Assembly: GCF_000760595.1 (NCBI RefSeq)
Contig: NZ_BBNM01000001.1
Coordinates: forward strand, 124,001 to 188,000
From: Acinetobacter soli
GTDB taxonomy: Bacteria > Pseudomonadota > Gammaproteobacteria > Pseudomonadales > Moraxellaceae
Direction: 5' to 3'
DNA: 64,000 nucleotides
A model generated the notes under the pieces. It had not been told where the DNA came from. It was given only the letters and a program-made list of their open reading frames with translations, and made no database searches. Position numbers and translations under genes: made by a program. Of this stretch, positions 35,130 through 44,532 are shown in pieces. Numbering within the stretch: position 1 is the first letter of the stretch; every line of letters starts with the position of its first letter.

Positions 35130-36217
35130 CAACCACCATTCTCTTGTGCCAACATGGCCAATTGATCAGCCTGATATTCACGATGCAAACTATCGAGTAA
35201 TTCTGTCAAATCACCTTCCATAATGGCATCCAATTTATAAAGCGTTAAATTGATACGATGATCCGTCATTCGACCTTGCGGATAGTTATAGGTACGAATA
35301 CGTTCTGAACGGTCGCCCGATCCCACCAAGTCACGTCGCATTTCCGAGGTCGCACTTTCTTGCGCAGCACGTTTTGCATTTTCTAAACGAGATGCCAATA
35401 GTGCTAACGCCTTGGCTTTGTTTTTATGCTGTGAACGTTCTTCTTGACACTCAACCACAACACCCGTTGGAATATGCGTAATACGCACTGCCGAATCGGT
35501 TTTGTTGACGTGCTGACCACCGGCACCCGACGCACGATAGGTATCGATACGTAAATCGGCTGCATTAATTTCGACGGTAGTGTCTACATCGACTTCAGGC
35601 AAAATCGCAACTGTACAGGCAGAAGTATGCACACGGCCTTGAGATTCAGTTGCCGGAACACGTTGTACGCGATGCGCACCACTTTCAAATTTTAAACGGC
35701 CATATACGCTATCGCCATCGACACGGCAAATCACTTCCTTATAGCCGCCATGTTCGCCTTCATTTTCAGACAACACTTCAATACGCCAGCCTTGAGTCTC
35801 GGCATATTTGCTGTACATACGGAACAAGTCGCCAGAGAAAATCGCAGCTTCATCACCACCCGTGCCTGCACGAATTTCGAGATAAGCCGCATTGGCATCG
35901 TTTGGATCTTTAGGGATCATCAAAATATTTAACTGGCCCTCGAGCGTTTCAATCAAAGCACGATTTTCTTTGATCTCCTCTTGTGCCATATCCTTAAAAT
36001 CAGGATCTTCCAGCATTTCTTCTGCTGTTTTGATGTCTTCTTCAGCCTGACGATACTGTCCCCAAACCTGCACAATCTCATTTAAGTCACTGTGCTCACG
36101 CGATAATTTTCGAAAGCGTTTATTGTCTGAAATAACTTCGGCGTCGGCCAACAATGCATTCAGCTCTTCATGACGATCACACAATTGATCTAAACGTAAA
36201 CGTAGCGATTCTTTCAT
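35129..36217 (-). CDS. prfA: Peptide chain release factor 1
   Basis: Recognises UAA and UAG stop codons and triggers peptide release. The anticodon-like tripeptide is PAT at residues 188-190 (family PxT), and the catalytic GGQ is at residues 233-235 ([11 protein letters not shown]); 362 residues is the standard length. It is followed by prmC with a one-base overlap, the usual gammaproteobacterial order, though hemA is not upstream here. The AAGAA-like sequence upstream of ATG is a modest RBS. Confidence 0.98.
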   Translation of the reverse strand: MKESLRLRLDQLCDRHEELNALLADAEVISDNKRFRKLSREHSDLNEIVQVWGQYRQAEEDIKTAEEMLEDPDFKDMAQEEIKENRALIETLEGQLNILMIPKDPNDANAAYLEIRAGTGGDEAAIFSGDLFRMYSKYAETQGWRIEVLSENEGEHGGYKEVICRVDGDSVYGRLKFESGAHRVQRVPATESQGRVHTSACTVAILPEVDVDTTVEINAADLRIDTYRASGAGGQHVNKTDSAVRITHIPTGVVVECQEERSQHKNKAKALALLASRLENAKRAAQESATSEMRRDLVGSGDRSERIRTYNYPQGRMTDHRINLTLYKLDAIMEGDLTELLDSLHREYQADQLAMLAQENGG

Positions 36218-36733
36218 AAGAAGAACAATCTCAATAAATCTGGTTGGTTAGCTTTAATCTGACTAAGACTTGACAAACCATCTAAGAATAAAAAATTGCG
36301 CATAGTTTACAGACTCTCCTATGCAAAAGACATAGCGATTGCGCAGTAAGGAAAAAACCAAGTTGTTTTTTTAATGATTCACAAGGCTGATAAAGGAATG
36401 TCGAGGGATTTAAATAAGTCAAAAACGAAAAGCAATCCCTCAAAACTTTAATTTCTTATTAATGAAAAATTAATCAAACTATGAATAAAATGATTAAATT
36501 TATATAAATCAATTTCTTGAAACAAAAAATGCTTCTTTATTGCGTATATTTCCATCAAATAAAATAAATAAGTTCTTCATATTTTGGGGTAATGACACAA
36601 AACATCACAATCTGCACACCAAATCGCAATAGTCTGGATGATCGTCTTCACACTTTTTGACTCATCTCTTGTTACATTTACTTCAACGAAATATAGAAGG
36701 TCCTGTATCCACACACGGGGCATGGAGTTAAAA
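36218..36733. other. Non-coding region between prfA and the glycine-zipper gene
   Basis: Divergent intergenic region of about 515 bp, AT-rich. It holds an inverted pair GAGGGATT (36403-36410)/AATCCCTC (36434-36441) with a 23-nt gap. Short frames here lack ribosome sites; no RNA family is recognised. Confidence 0.5.
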
Positions 36734-37180
36734 ATGAAAATTAAAACTTGGTTAATGAGTGCCGTGATCGCGAGTTCATCAATGATGGCCATTTCAGCGC
36801 ATGCAGACAATACCACACGTGTCGCTGCAACATCTGCTTTGGGTAGTGTCGTGGGTACTGCATTGGGTAAACAAATGGGCGGTCAGTCTGGTGCCATGAT
36901 TGGTTCTGCATTGGGTGGCGCTGGTGGTGCTGCTGTCGCAAGTAACCGTCGTGACCGTACCTCTTCTGCTATTGGTGGTGGTTTAGGTGGTGTTGGTGGT
37001 TATACCGTAGGTCGTAATGTCGGTGGTACAAATGGCGGTTACATTGGTGCAGCTTTAGGTGCAGCAGGTGGTTCAGCTTTAGGTAACAAGATTTCTAAAG
37101 ATCGTGCCGAAGAGCGTTATTACGACAATGGTAATCATCGCGGCTGGAAAAAACATCACCGTCACCACCGTCGCTACTAA
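36734..37180 (+). CDS. Glycine-zipper (2TM) periplasmic/outer-membrane protein
   Basis: A 148-residue exported protein: signal peptide MKIKTWLMSAVIASSSMMAISAHA, then glycine-zipper repeats (GSVVGTALGKQMGGQSGAMIG; GGVGGYTVGRNVGGTNGGYIG), and a basic His/Arg-rich tail (KKHHRHHRRY). There is no lipobox, unlike SlyB/Pcp lipoproteins. ATG at 36734 is chosen for GGAG six bases upstream; an earlier in-frame start at 36638 lies in untranslated sequence. Such proteins occur in the envelope; the function is unknown. A strong terminator follows. Confidence 0.88.
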   Translation: MKIKTWLMSAVIASSSMMAISAHADNTTRVAATSALGSVVGTALGKQMGGQSGAMIGSALGGAGGAAVASNRRDRTSSAIGGGLGGVGGYTVGRNVGGTNGGYIGAALGAAGGSALGNKISKDRAEERYYDNGNHRGWKKHHRHHRRY

Positions 37181-37201
37181 TTTATCTTTACTGATACCGA
37201 A

Positions 37202-37228
37202 GGCAGCATTTCACATGCTGCCTTTTTT
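37202..37228 (+). terminator. Terminator after the glycine-zipper gene
   Basis: GGCAGCA (37202-37208)/TGCTGCC (37216-37222), 7-nt loop, followed by six T. Confidence 0.9.
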
Positions 37229-37260
37229 GTTTGTAAAAATTTACAAAGTCAATTTTATTT

Positions 37261-37311
37261 ATCGTTTTTTATCGATATAAAATATCGTATAATATCGAAA
37301 AACATCGATAT
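37261..37311. promoter_or_regulatory. Cluster of ATCG boxes upstream of the LLM monooxygenase gene
   Basis: ATCG occurs at 37261, 37271, 37284, 37294 and 37304, mostly 10 bp apart, and includes the dyad CGATAT-AAA-ATATCG (37273-37287) and two ATCGATAT palindromes (37271-37278, 37304-37311). Helically phased repeats just before a start codon suggest a multi-site operator. Confidence 0.5.
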
Positions 37312-37323
37312 ATGAGAGTAGAT

Positions 37324-38331
37324 ATGTCTATCACGTCGCTTAAAGATACACAGTTTTCCATTCTCGAATTAGCTTCTGTGCGTGACGACAAAAGCATTCA
37401 GTTTACTTTGCAACATGCCCTGCAACTTGCACAACATGCAGAACAGCTGGGTTATCGTCGTTTTTGGCTTGCCGAACATCACAATATGGATGGTATTGCT
37501 AGCTCTGCAACGGCCGTCATGATTGGCTATATTGCAGCAAACACACAATCTCTTCGACTCGGTTCGGGCGGTATCATGCTCCCCAATCATGCTCCTTTGG
37601 TTGTTGCAGAGCAGTTTGGAACCTTGGCAACGCTTTATCCAGACAGAATTGAACTCGGACTTGGCCGCGCTCCCGGTACCGACCAAATGACCATGCGTGC
37701 GCTGCGCCGTGGGCACAAGGAAACTGAAGAGCAATTTCCACAAGATGTTGCAGAGATTCTTCGCTACTTTGATACGCCAAAACCAGACCAATCCATTATT
37801 GCCACACCCGGACACAGTACCCATGTTCCCGTCTGGCTGCTCGGATCGAGTTTATTTAGTGCTCAATTGGCCGCAAAATTAGGCTTACCGTATTCATTTG
37901 CATCCCACTTTGCACCGCGTATGCTCGGACAGGCGATCCAACTGTATCGTGATAATTTTCAGCCTTCAAAATATTTAGACCAACCGTATGTATCGATGGG
38001 TGTGCCGACTGTTGTGGCAGAAACGGATGAAGAAGCAAACTATCTTGCAACCAGTGCTTATCAACGTATATTAGGACTGATGCGAGGTCAAAGTCTGCGC
38101 CTTAAAGCACCTGTGGATTCAATGGATTTACTTTGGGGGCCAGCAGAAAAACTCTCTGTAGAAAACTTTTTTGGTATGGCTCAAATTGGTTCGGTCGAAC
38201 GAGTTAAAGCTGGTCTTGAACAACTTGTCGATCAATACGCCGTGGATGAGTTTATTTTTACCTGCGATATTTACGATACGCAAAAACGCTTGGATAATTT
38301 CAGTTATCTAATGGACATCAAAAACGCGTAG
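37324..38331 (+). CDS. Luciferase-like (LLM) flavin-dependent oxidoreductase
   Basis: A 335-residue TIM-barrel flavoprotein of the bacterial luciferase superfamily, class with MsnO8-type N-terminus ([14 protein letters not shown]) and the [14 protein letters not shown] motif typical of the 'luciferase-like monooxygenase, FMN-dependent, PP_0088 type' group. [15 protein letters not shown] and [19 protein letters not shown] are core barrel strands. ATG at 37324 follows a GAGAG ribosome site; four codons upstream is a second ATG. No flavin reductase is adjacent. The substrate is unknown. Phased ATCG elements lie in its promoter region. Confidence 0.9.
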   Translation: MSITSLKDTQFSILELASVRDDKSIQFTLQHALQLAQHAEQLGYRRFWLAEHHNMDGIASSATAVMIGYIAANTQSLRLGSGGIMLPNHAPLVVAEQFGTLATLYPDRIELGLGRAPGTDQMTMRALRRGHKETEEQFPQDVAEILRYFDTPKPDQSIIATPGHSTHVPVWLLGSSLFSAQLAAKLGLPYSFASHFAPRMLGQAIQLYRDNFQPSKYLDQPYVSMGVPTVVAETDEEANYLATSAYQRILGLMRGQSLRLKAPVDSMDLLWGPAEKLSVENFFGMAQIGSVERVKAGLEQLVDQYAVDEFIFTCDIYDTQKRLDNFSYLMDIKNA

Positions 38332-38377
38332 CCTAATATGCATGGCTTGACGCGCCAAATAAGCAGCTTAAATTATA

Positions 38378-39820
38378 TTATGATAAAAGTGCTTTGGCTT
38401 CAGCAGGAGCCAAAGCATGGCTAAACAAAAAGCCCTGCCCGATTTCACAGCCTTGTTGTTTGAGTAATTCTAGCTGGTGAACATTCTCAATACCTTCGGC
38501 AACCACATCGATCCCCAAATTTGAGCTCATACTGATGATCGATTGAACAATCGCAAAAATGAGTTTTTCTTGCTCCATACGCTGCACGAAATCACAGTCT
38601 ATTTTAAGGCAATCCACAGGTAAATTTGCCAGACGAGTCAGAGATGAATGCCCTGTACCAAAATCGTCTAATGCGATTCGTATTCCCTCGTGTTTGAGCT
38701 TGTTCAATGCACGCGAAATATAGGCTTTGCCATGTTCATCTAAAAGATGCTCAGTAATTTCAATTTCTACCAAAGAATGCGGAATGTTGAAACGATCTAA
38801 CCGATCAAGCAAAAGTTCAGCATAATTATCTTTTAAAAATTCCACGGGTGCGGCATTAATCGAGACAGGCACCATATCTAAACCTTGATCAATCCATTCG
38901 GCCATATCTCGAAAAACACGTAGCTGCATGATTTCACTCAAGCGGCTAGCAAGGTTATAGTCTTCAAAAGCATTTTTAATGCGTCTGGGCAGTTGAAGCT
39001 GATCATGCTGATCATACCAGCGCAGTAATGCTTCAAAACCGGTGAGTTGACCATTTTTTAAATTAAATTTTGGCTGATAAAAAGGACAAATTAGATTGTG
39101 CCTTAAGATATAACGGGCACAATTGAATTGTTGTGCAATCACATTTTGCTCAATTTGCATTTCACGTTTAAAAATACAGTATCCACCACGCCCTGAAAGT
39201 TTTAAGCGACACAATGCGATATTGGCAGCTTGTACAACGTTCATGGTATCTGTCACATCACGAGGATAAATGGCACATCCTGCACTAATATTACTTTCTA
39301 TAATTTGATCTAAATATTCAATTGGTCTCGAAATTTCTTGATGAATCAATGCATAGGTTTCAATGAGGTAAGCATCAGAATGAATATGAGGAATAAGTAA
39401 TGCAAACTCATCACTACCCAATCGTGTGAAGAAAACTTCTTGCGGTAAAACGCGTTGAACTCGTTCTGCAAGCGTTTTTAAGATTTGATCGCCAACCAAA
39501 TGTCCATGATTACTATTAATTTGATTAAAATAATCGAAATCAAACAAAATTAATCCAAACGACTCATCAAGTTTGATCTGACACTCTCTCATCATCAGAT
39601 TAAGTTTCTTATTAAATCCCGATTGATCTGGCAAACCGGTTAAGGCGTCTATTTCAGTGCTGTGTTCTGCGACGTCTTCAATATGAACATTGTGCTGGTG
39701 TGAGATATTTTCTGACAAGGGATGAACCGCAAGGTGATGAGCGGTCTTGTGCAAGCGAATACGATCAACTTTCGAATCAAGTTCATAACAGCCAAGATGA
39801 CGTGGAGTCATAAGATTCAT
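38378..39820 (-). CDS. GGDEF-EAL domain protein (c-di-GMP phosphodiesterase, degenerate GGDEF)
   Basis: A 480-residue cytoplasmic protein without membrane segments or a recognisable sensor domain. The GGDEF domain (from about residue 60, DALTGLPDQSGF) has GSDEF in place of GGDEF and is probably not an active cyclase; it may bind GTP allosterically. The EAL domain has intact metal and catalytic motifs: FEALLRW, SINAAPVEF, EIEITE, LDDFGTGHSSL, VVAEGIEN, GQGFLFS. So net c-di-GMP hydrolysis is expected. The start at the third codon, 39820, puts AGGAG eight bases upstream. A hairpin overlaps its last codons. Confidence 0.9.
   Translation of the reverse strand: MNLMTPRHLGCYELDSKVDRIRLHKTAHHLAVHPLSENISHQHNVHIEDVAEHSTEIDALTGLPDQSGFNKKLNLMMRECQIKLDESFGLILFDFDYFNQINSNHGHLVGDQILKTLAERVQRVLPQEVFFTRLGSDEFALLIPHIHSDAYLIETYALIHQEISRPIEYLDQIIESNISAGCAIYPRDVTDTMNVVQAANIALCRLKLSGRGGYCIFKREMQIEQNVIAQQFNCARYILRHNLICPFYQPKFNLKNGQLTGFEALLRWYDQHDQLQLPRRIKNAFEDYNLASRLSEIMQLRVFRDMAEWIDQGLDMVPVSINAAPVEFLKDNYAELLLDRLDRFNIPHSLVEIEITEHLLDEHGKAYISRALNKLKHEGIRIALDDFGTGHSSLTRLANLPVDCLKIDCDFVQRMEQEKLIFAIVQSIISMSSNLGIDVVAEGIENVHQLELLKQQGCEIGQGFLFSHALAPAEAKALLS
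38391..38416 (-). terminator. Hairpin overlapping the 3' end of the GGDEF-EAL gene
   Basis: GCTTTGGCT (38391-38399)/AGCCAAAGC (38408-38416), 8-nt loop, followed on the minus strand by ACTTTTATCATAA containing the stop. It could act as an intrinsic terminator, but the T-run is weak. Confidence 0.4.
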
Positions 39821-39987
39821 ACGCATCTCTCCTACTTACGAATGAAAAAAGTCAATGTAACTGCCACCCTTGATAGATTATAAAACTAAAATGTGACGCA
39901 ATTTACATTTGGTTTGTACACTTATTGTCATAATTTTTCAAGTTTTAATTTTAGTACTCAATGAGTAAAGTCAAACAAAACAACGAT

Positions 39988-40018
39988 AAAGAGAAATACA
40001 TTTTTTGTATTTCTCTTT
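39988..40018. terminator. Terminator after ppsR
   Basis: Perfect 13-bp stem AAAGAGAAATACA (39988-40000)/TGTATTTCTCTTT (40006-40018), 5-nt loop, in the gap between ppsR and the GGDEF-EAL gene. The T-run is better on the + strand than on the minus strand. Confidence 0.55.
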
Positions 40019-40033
40019 TTAAATCAAAATAAA

Positions 40034-40870
40034 TTAGCCAATTCGGCGTTTTAAACCCGTCGTTTGAAGAATGCGAGTTGAAATTTCCTCAATCGACATT
40101 TCAGAAACATCTAAATACGGAATGCCTTCCGAAATGAAAATTCCCTCCACCGCACGCAGCTCCATCTGACACTGACTATAGCTGGCATAGCGACTATTGG
40201 CTTTACGTTCTGTTCGGATAGCGACCAAACGTTCCGCATCAATCATTAAACCAAAAAGCTTGTTCTTATGCTCTTTGAGCACTTTAGGTAAGCGGTTATC
40301 GTCGAGATCTTCTTCTGTCAATGGATAGTTGGCAACTCGAATACCAAATTGCAAAGATAAGTAGATCGATGTAGGCGTTTTACCTGATCGCGATACCCCG
40401 ATTAAAATAATATCTGCTTTATCATAATGTCGTGTCAATGCGCCATCATCATTGTCTAGTGCAAAATGCACTGCATCGATACGTGCCTTATAATATTCCG
40501 AGTCAGTGACTGCATGCGTCTGACCCACTAAAGTGGTAGGTGACGTTCCGAGTTCTTGCTCAAGCTTACTGATCAGCCCTTCAAAAACATCTAGATTGAC
40601 GGCTTTGGCCGTATTAATAATTTCACGTACATTGGGATCGACTAAAGTATCAAATACCAATGGCAGGGTTCCATCACGCGACTGGCACTGATTAATCGAC
40701 TCTACAATGTTCATAGCCGCTTCTTCTGTTGCAATATACGGCATGATATGAATATCAAAGTCTACGTTAGGAAATTGTGCAAGCAATGAATGTCCGAGAG
40801 TTTCTGCTGTAATGGCAGTTCCGTCCGAAATAAAGAACACACTGCGCTTAATTTGTTTTCCTTCAGACAT
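40034..40870 (-). CDS. ppsR: PEP synthase regulatory protein (bifunctional kinase/pyrophosphorylase)
   Basis: Inactivates PEP synthase by ADP-dependent phosphorylation and reactivates it by phosphate-dependent dephosphorylation (DUF299 family). The P-loop GVSRSGKT is at residues 158-165, and the N-terminal FFISDGTAITAETLGHSLL is the family signature. The start at 40870 has GAGGAG seven bases upstream; the frame opens earlier. It is divergent from ppsA, its target, across about 100 bp, the arrangement seen in many bacteria. 278 residues is the normal length. Confidence 0.96.
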   Translation of the reverse strand: MSEGKQIKRSVFFISDGTAITAETLGHSLLAQFPNVDFDIHIMPYIATEEAAMNIVESINQCQSRDGTLPLVFDTLVDPNVREIINTAKAVNLDVFEGLISKLEQELGTSPTTLVGQTHAVTDSEYYKARIDAVHFALDNDDGALTRHYDKADIILIGVSRSGKTPTSIYLSLQFGIRVANYPLTEEDLDDNRLPKVLKEHKNKLFGLMIDAERLVAIRTERKANSRYASYSQCQMELRAVEGIFISEGIPYLDVSEMSIEEISTRILQTTGLKRRIG

Positions 40871-40880
40871 CAAAATTCTC

Positions 40881-40909
40881 CTCACAGATTTGTCTTAGTG
40901 CTATATAAT
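40881..40909 (+). promoter_or_regulatory. Candidate ppsA promoter
   Basis: CTCACA (40881-40886), 17-nt spacer, TATAAT (40904-40909) within GCTATATAATC. It lies in the short region between the divergent ppsR and ppsA genes and overlaps the ppsR ribosome site. Confidence 0.5.
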
Positions 40910-41025
40910 CTTTATAGTAAACTGATCTTATATAACTGTCGCTTAGTAAAATCAAAACCTAAGGACATTTAATCATGTCTTCATGCCAAGATAGTACTAA
41001 ATACTGGAAATGTGGAGTAGAAACA

Positions 41026-43404
41026 TTGGAAGCGCGCGTAATCGGTCTAGAAAAATTAGGGAAGCACGACGTCGAACTTGTAGGTGGGAAAAACTCATCT
41101 CTGGGTGAAATGATCAGCCACTTATCCAATGCTGGCGTATCAGTACCAGGTGGCTTCGCGACAACGGCTGGCGCTTATCGTGAATTCCTCGATCAAAGTG
41201 GACTCAACGCTAAAATTCAAGCAGAACTTGCCCAGTTAAATGTAGAAGACGTGAATGCCCTAGCGCAGTCAGGTGCTAAAATTCGTCAGTGGATTATTGA
41301 AACTCCTCTGACGCCAGAATTTGAAAAAGAAGTCCGCGAAGCATTTAGTGCTTTGTCAAACGGCAACCCGGAAATCGCGGTTGCCGTTCGTTCTTCAGCT
41401 ACAGCTGAAGACTTGCCTGACGCTTCTTTTGCAGGCCAACAAGAAACCTTCCTGAATATCCGTGGCATTGACAATGTTCTGATTGCCATCAAAGAAGTTT
41501 TTGCTTCATTGTACAATGACCGTGCAATTGCCTATCGTGTTCACCAAGGTTTTGATCACGATGTTGTGGCATTATCTGCTGGTATTCAGCGCATGGTTCG
41601 CTCAGAAACTGGCGCTGCAGGCGTAATGTTTACCCTAGACACAGAATCTGGATTCAGAGATGTCGTATTCATCACAGCCTCATATGGCTTAGGTGAAATG
41701 GTTGTACAAGGTGCTGTCAACCCAGACGAATTTTATCTTTCTAAACCATTAATACGTAACGGCAAACATGCTGTATTACGCCGTAATCTTGGTTCTAAAC
41801 ACCAAAAGATGATTTATGGTGACGAAGGCGCTGCAGGCAAGTCTGTAGTTGTGGTTGACGTCGAGAAACAAGAACGTCAGCAATTTGCACTGAATGATCA
41901 CGAACTACAAGAATTAGCCAAACAAGCACTTATTATTGAATCTCACTATGGCGCACCAATGGATATTGAATGGGCCAAAGATGGAGATGACGGTCAGATT
42001 TATATCGTTCAAGCGCGTCCTGAAACGGTTAAAAGCCGTCAAAATGTAGGCACAATGGAGCGTTACTTACTCAAACAACGCGGAACAGTTGTATGCGAAG
42101 GTCGCTCGATTGGTCAGCGTATTGGCGCAGGTAAAGTTCGCATTGTGACGTCGATCAAGGAAATGGATAAAGTCCAAGACGGTGATGTTCTGGTTTCAGA
42201 CATGACAGATCCAGACTGGGAACCAGTGATGAAACGCGCAGCGGCGATTATCACCAACCGTGGTGGTCGTACATGTCACGCAGCAATTATTGCACGTGAA
42301 TTGGGTGTACCTGCAATCGTGGGTTGTGGTAATGCGACCGAAGTCTTGAACGATGGTCAGGAAGTGACTGTTTCATGTGCTGAAGGCGATACAGGCTTTA
42401 TCTATGAAGGCGCACTAGACTTTGAAGTACAGCGCAACTCGATTGAGTCAATGCCAAAACTACCGTTTAAAATCATGATGAACGTGGGTAACCCAGACCG
42501 CGCATTTGACTTTGCTCAAATTCCAAACGAAGGTATTGGTCTTGCACGTCTTGAATTCATCATCAACCGTATGATTGGTGTTCACCCGAAAGCGTTGCTG
42601 AATATCGACAGCTTGCCACGTGAAACACGTGCTGCTGTGCTGGCGCGTACTGCGGGTTACACCTCACCAATCGATTTTTATGTCGAAAAACTGGTTGAAG
42701 GTATTTCTACTTTGGCAGCTGCATTTGCTGAAAAGCCAGTCATTGTGCGTATGTCAGATTTTAAATCGAACGAATATGCCAACCTTATTGGCGGAAAGCT
42801 TTACGAGCCAGAAGAAGAAAACCCAATGCTGGGCTTCCGTGGTGCAAGCCGTTATGTATCGGACAACTTCCGCGACTGCTTCGAGCTTGAATGCCGTGCA
42901 TTGAAAAAAGCACGTGATGAAATGGGTCTTACCAACATCCAGATTATGATTCCGTTTGTTCGTACTGTTGCAGAAGCAAAACGAGTGATCGAACTCTTGG
43001 CAATGAATGGTCTTAAGCGTGGTGAAAATGGTCTTAAAGTGATCATGATGTGCGAATTGCCAACCAATGCCCTACTTGCCGAGCAATTCTTGGAGCACTT
43101 TGATGGTTTCTCGATTGGTTCAAACGATTTAACTCAATTAACGCTCGGACTTGATCGTGACTCTGGTATTGTTTCTCATCTGTTTGATGAGCGCGATCCA
43201 GCAGTTAAGGCGTTGTTATCAATGGCTATTCATGCGTGTCGTAAAGCAGGCAAATATGTGGGTATTTGTGGACAAGGCCCATCTGACCATCCAGATCTAG
43301 CTAAATGGCTTATGGAGCAAGGTATTGAGTCTGTTTCATTAAATCCAGACTCTGTTCTTGATACATGGTTCTTCTTAGCAGAAGAAAAAATCAAGCAAGC
43401 CTAA
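41026..43404 (+). CDS. ppsA: Phosphoenolpyruvate synthase
   Basis: Makes PEP from pyruvate with ATP (AMP and phosphate released) for gluconeogenesis. It has the PEP/pyruvate-binding N-terminal domain ([29 protein letters not shown]), the phosphohistidine domain with [15 protein letters not shown], and the C-terminal PEP-utilising barrel (NVGNPDRAF to [11 protein letters not shown]). I prefer TTG at 41026: GGAG lies nine bases upstream and it gives 792 residues, equal to E. coli PpsA. An ATG at 40975 with AAGGA upstream would add 17 residues and cannot be excluded. A terminator follows; ppsR is divergent. Confidence 0.96.
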   Translation: MEARVIGLEKLGKHDVELVGGKNSSLGEMISHLSNAGVSVPGGFATTAGAYREFLDQSGLNAKIQAELAQLNVEDVNALAQSGAKIRQWIIETPLTPEFEKEVREAFSALSNGNPEIAVAVRSSATAEDLPDASFAGQQETFLNIRGIDNVLIAIKEVFASLYNDRAIAYRVHQGFDHDVVALSAGIQRMVRSETGAAGVMFTLDTESGFRDVVFITASYGLGEMVVQGAVNPDEFYLSKPLIRNGKHAVLRRNLGSKHQKMIYGDEGAAGKSVVVVDVEKQERQQFALNDHELQELAKQALIIESHYGAPMDIEWAKDGDDGQIYIVQARPETVKSRQNVGTMERYLLKQRGTVVCEGRSIGQRIGAGKVRIVTSIKEMDKVQDGDVLVSDMTDPDWEPVMKRAAAIITNRGGRTCHAAIIARELGVPAIVGCGNATEVLNDGQEVTVSCAEGDTGFIYEGALDFEVQRNSIESMPKLPFKIMMNVGNPDRAFDFAQIPNEGIGLARLEFIINRMIGVHPKALLNIDSLPRETRAAVLARTAGYTSPIDFYVEKLVEGISTLAAAFAEKPVIVRMSDFKSNEYANLIGGKLYEPEEENPMLGFRGASRYVSDNFRDCFELECRALKKARDEMGLTNIQIMIPFVRTVAEAKRVIELLAMNGLKRGENGLKVIMMCELPTNALLAEQFLEHFDGFSIGSNDLTQLTLGLDRDSGIVSHLFDERDPAVKALLSMAIHACRKAGKYVGICGQGPSDHPDLAKWLMEQGIESVSLNPDSVLDTWFFLAEEKIKQA

Positions 43405-43412
43405 TTATTCGT

Positions 43413-43440
43413 AAAAAAGGCCCATTCGTGGGTCTTTTTT
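43413..43440 (+). terminator. Terminator after ppsA
   Basis: AAAGGCCCA/TGGGTCTTT stem with TTCG loop, then a T-run (43413-43440). Confidence 0.9.
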
Positions 43441-43468
43441 CATCATTGGATGTTGAGATTAAAGACTT

Positions 43469-44236
43469 ATGCAAATTTATTTGGCGCGCAATAATCAACA
43501 AGCTGGCCCATACACCTTAGAACAACTGAATCAGATGTTGGCGAGTCAACAGGTGCTCTTGACCGATTTGGCTTGGCATGAAGGTATGACCGAATGGAAA
43601 GCCTTAGGTGAGTTAACGCAAGGTAAACTTTTTTATCAGCCACAAATGCCACAAACTCAAGCGTATGAATTACCGTCAGCAGAAATTCATCACAATGATG
43701 TGATCAAACACGTTCAAGTGAATAACAAAGCGATCATCACGCCAGCCAAAGTAGGAAAGCGTATTTCTGCGAAGTTGGTTGATCTCTTACTTTTTACGTT
43801 GCCACAGATTTTAGTGACACTGGCTTTTTTACCTCGTGACCTGATCCAGCAAGCACAAAGTTTTGATGTGAACGAACAGATCAAGATCGCAGAAGCCATG
43901 TCCAACAATATGCCATCTTGGGTTCCGATGGTCTTACTCGCCTACACCCTCGGGCTGCTGTTTGTTCAAAACTTTTTGATCTCAAAAAGCGGTCAATCGA
44001 TCGGCAAGAAACTTTTCAAATTACAGATTGTCGACGCCACAACCAACAAGTTAGTGGGCCAATTCCGTGGATTTTTTATTCGCTCTTTTTTGTTCATTAT
44101 TCTTTCACAATTCGTGAGCCTATTTCCGTTAATCGCCATCGTGTTTATTGCCGATCTCGTTTTGTTTTTCTCAAAAGGAAACAACAGCTTACATGACCGT
44201 CTTGCAAAAACAAAAGTGATTGATATTTCTAAATAA
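43469..44236 (+). CDS. GYF_2 plus RDD domain membrane protein
   Basis: A 255-residue protein combining an N-terminal GYF_2/DUF4339 domain (residues 1-50, IYLARNNQQAGPYTLEQLNQMLASQ, WHEGMTEW) with a C-terminal RDD family region of about four membrane helices (RISAKLVDLLLF; GQSIGKKLFKLQIVD; NNSLHDRLAKTKVID). GYF_2 domains often bind proline-rich partners; RDD proteins are poorly characterised, and some act in ion homeostasis. It lies between ppsA and the cyo operon with its own start and no obvious link to either. Confidence 0.88.
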   Translation: MQIYLARNNQQAGPYTLEQLNQMLASQQVLLTDLAWHEGMTEWKALGELTQGKLFYQPQMPQTQAYELPSAEIHHNDVIKHVQVNNKAIITPAKVGKRISAKLVDLLLFTLPQILVTLAFLPRDLIQQAQSFDVNEQIKIAEAMSNNMPSWVPMVLLAYTLGLLFVQNFLISKSGQSIGKKLFKLQIVDATTNKLVGQFRGFFIRSFLFIILSQFVSLFPLIAIVFIADLVLFFSKGNNSLHDRLAKTKVIDISK

Positions 44237-44532
44237 TTGTCGCTTAAAATTTACACTGCGCAGTTCATTTCTTGAGCTTGATGTGCCTGCTGTCAAACCG
44301 CTAGAATAAGCTAAACCGAGTGAAAAACTCAGGTTTATCAACAGGCATATAAAGCGACTTTTGTATAGCTTAGTTTGTCGTTATCAGGCATAATGCCCTA
44401 CAACGTAGCAGTGTCTCATGATCGAGAAATATGTTCTATTTTACATAGAAATTATTCTTCTCAATCATGCGACACTTTTATCGCTATCCCGTTTTTTCAA
44501 ACGGGAATGGGACTCTTCACCGAGGTTGTAAA
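44237..44532. other. cyo operon upstream region and 5' leader
   Basis: A non-coding 296-bp stretch. A CATAAT-like -10 lies in GGCATAATGCCC near 44387-44398. A perfect hairpin CCCGTTT (44488-44494)/AAACGGG (44499-44505) sits about 14 bp before the cyoA ribosome site. No gene is supported. Confidence 0.5.

Noticed and set aside
36577..36816. 79-aa minus-strand frame upstream of the glycine-zipper gene
   Set aside because: Overlaps a signal peptide-encoding start and has no ribosome site or family similarity.
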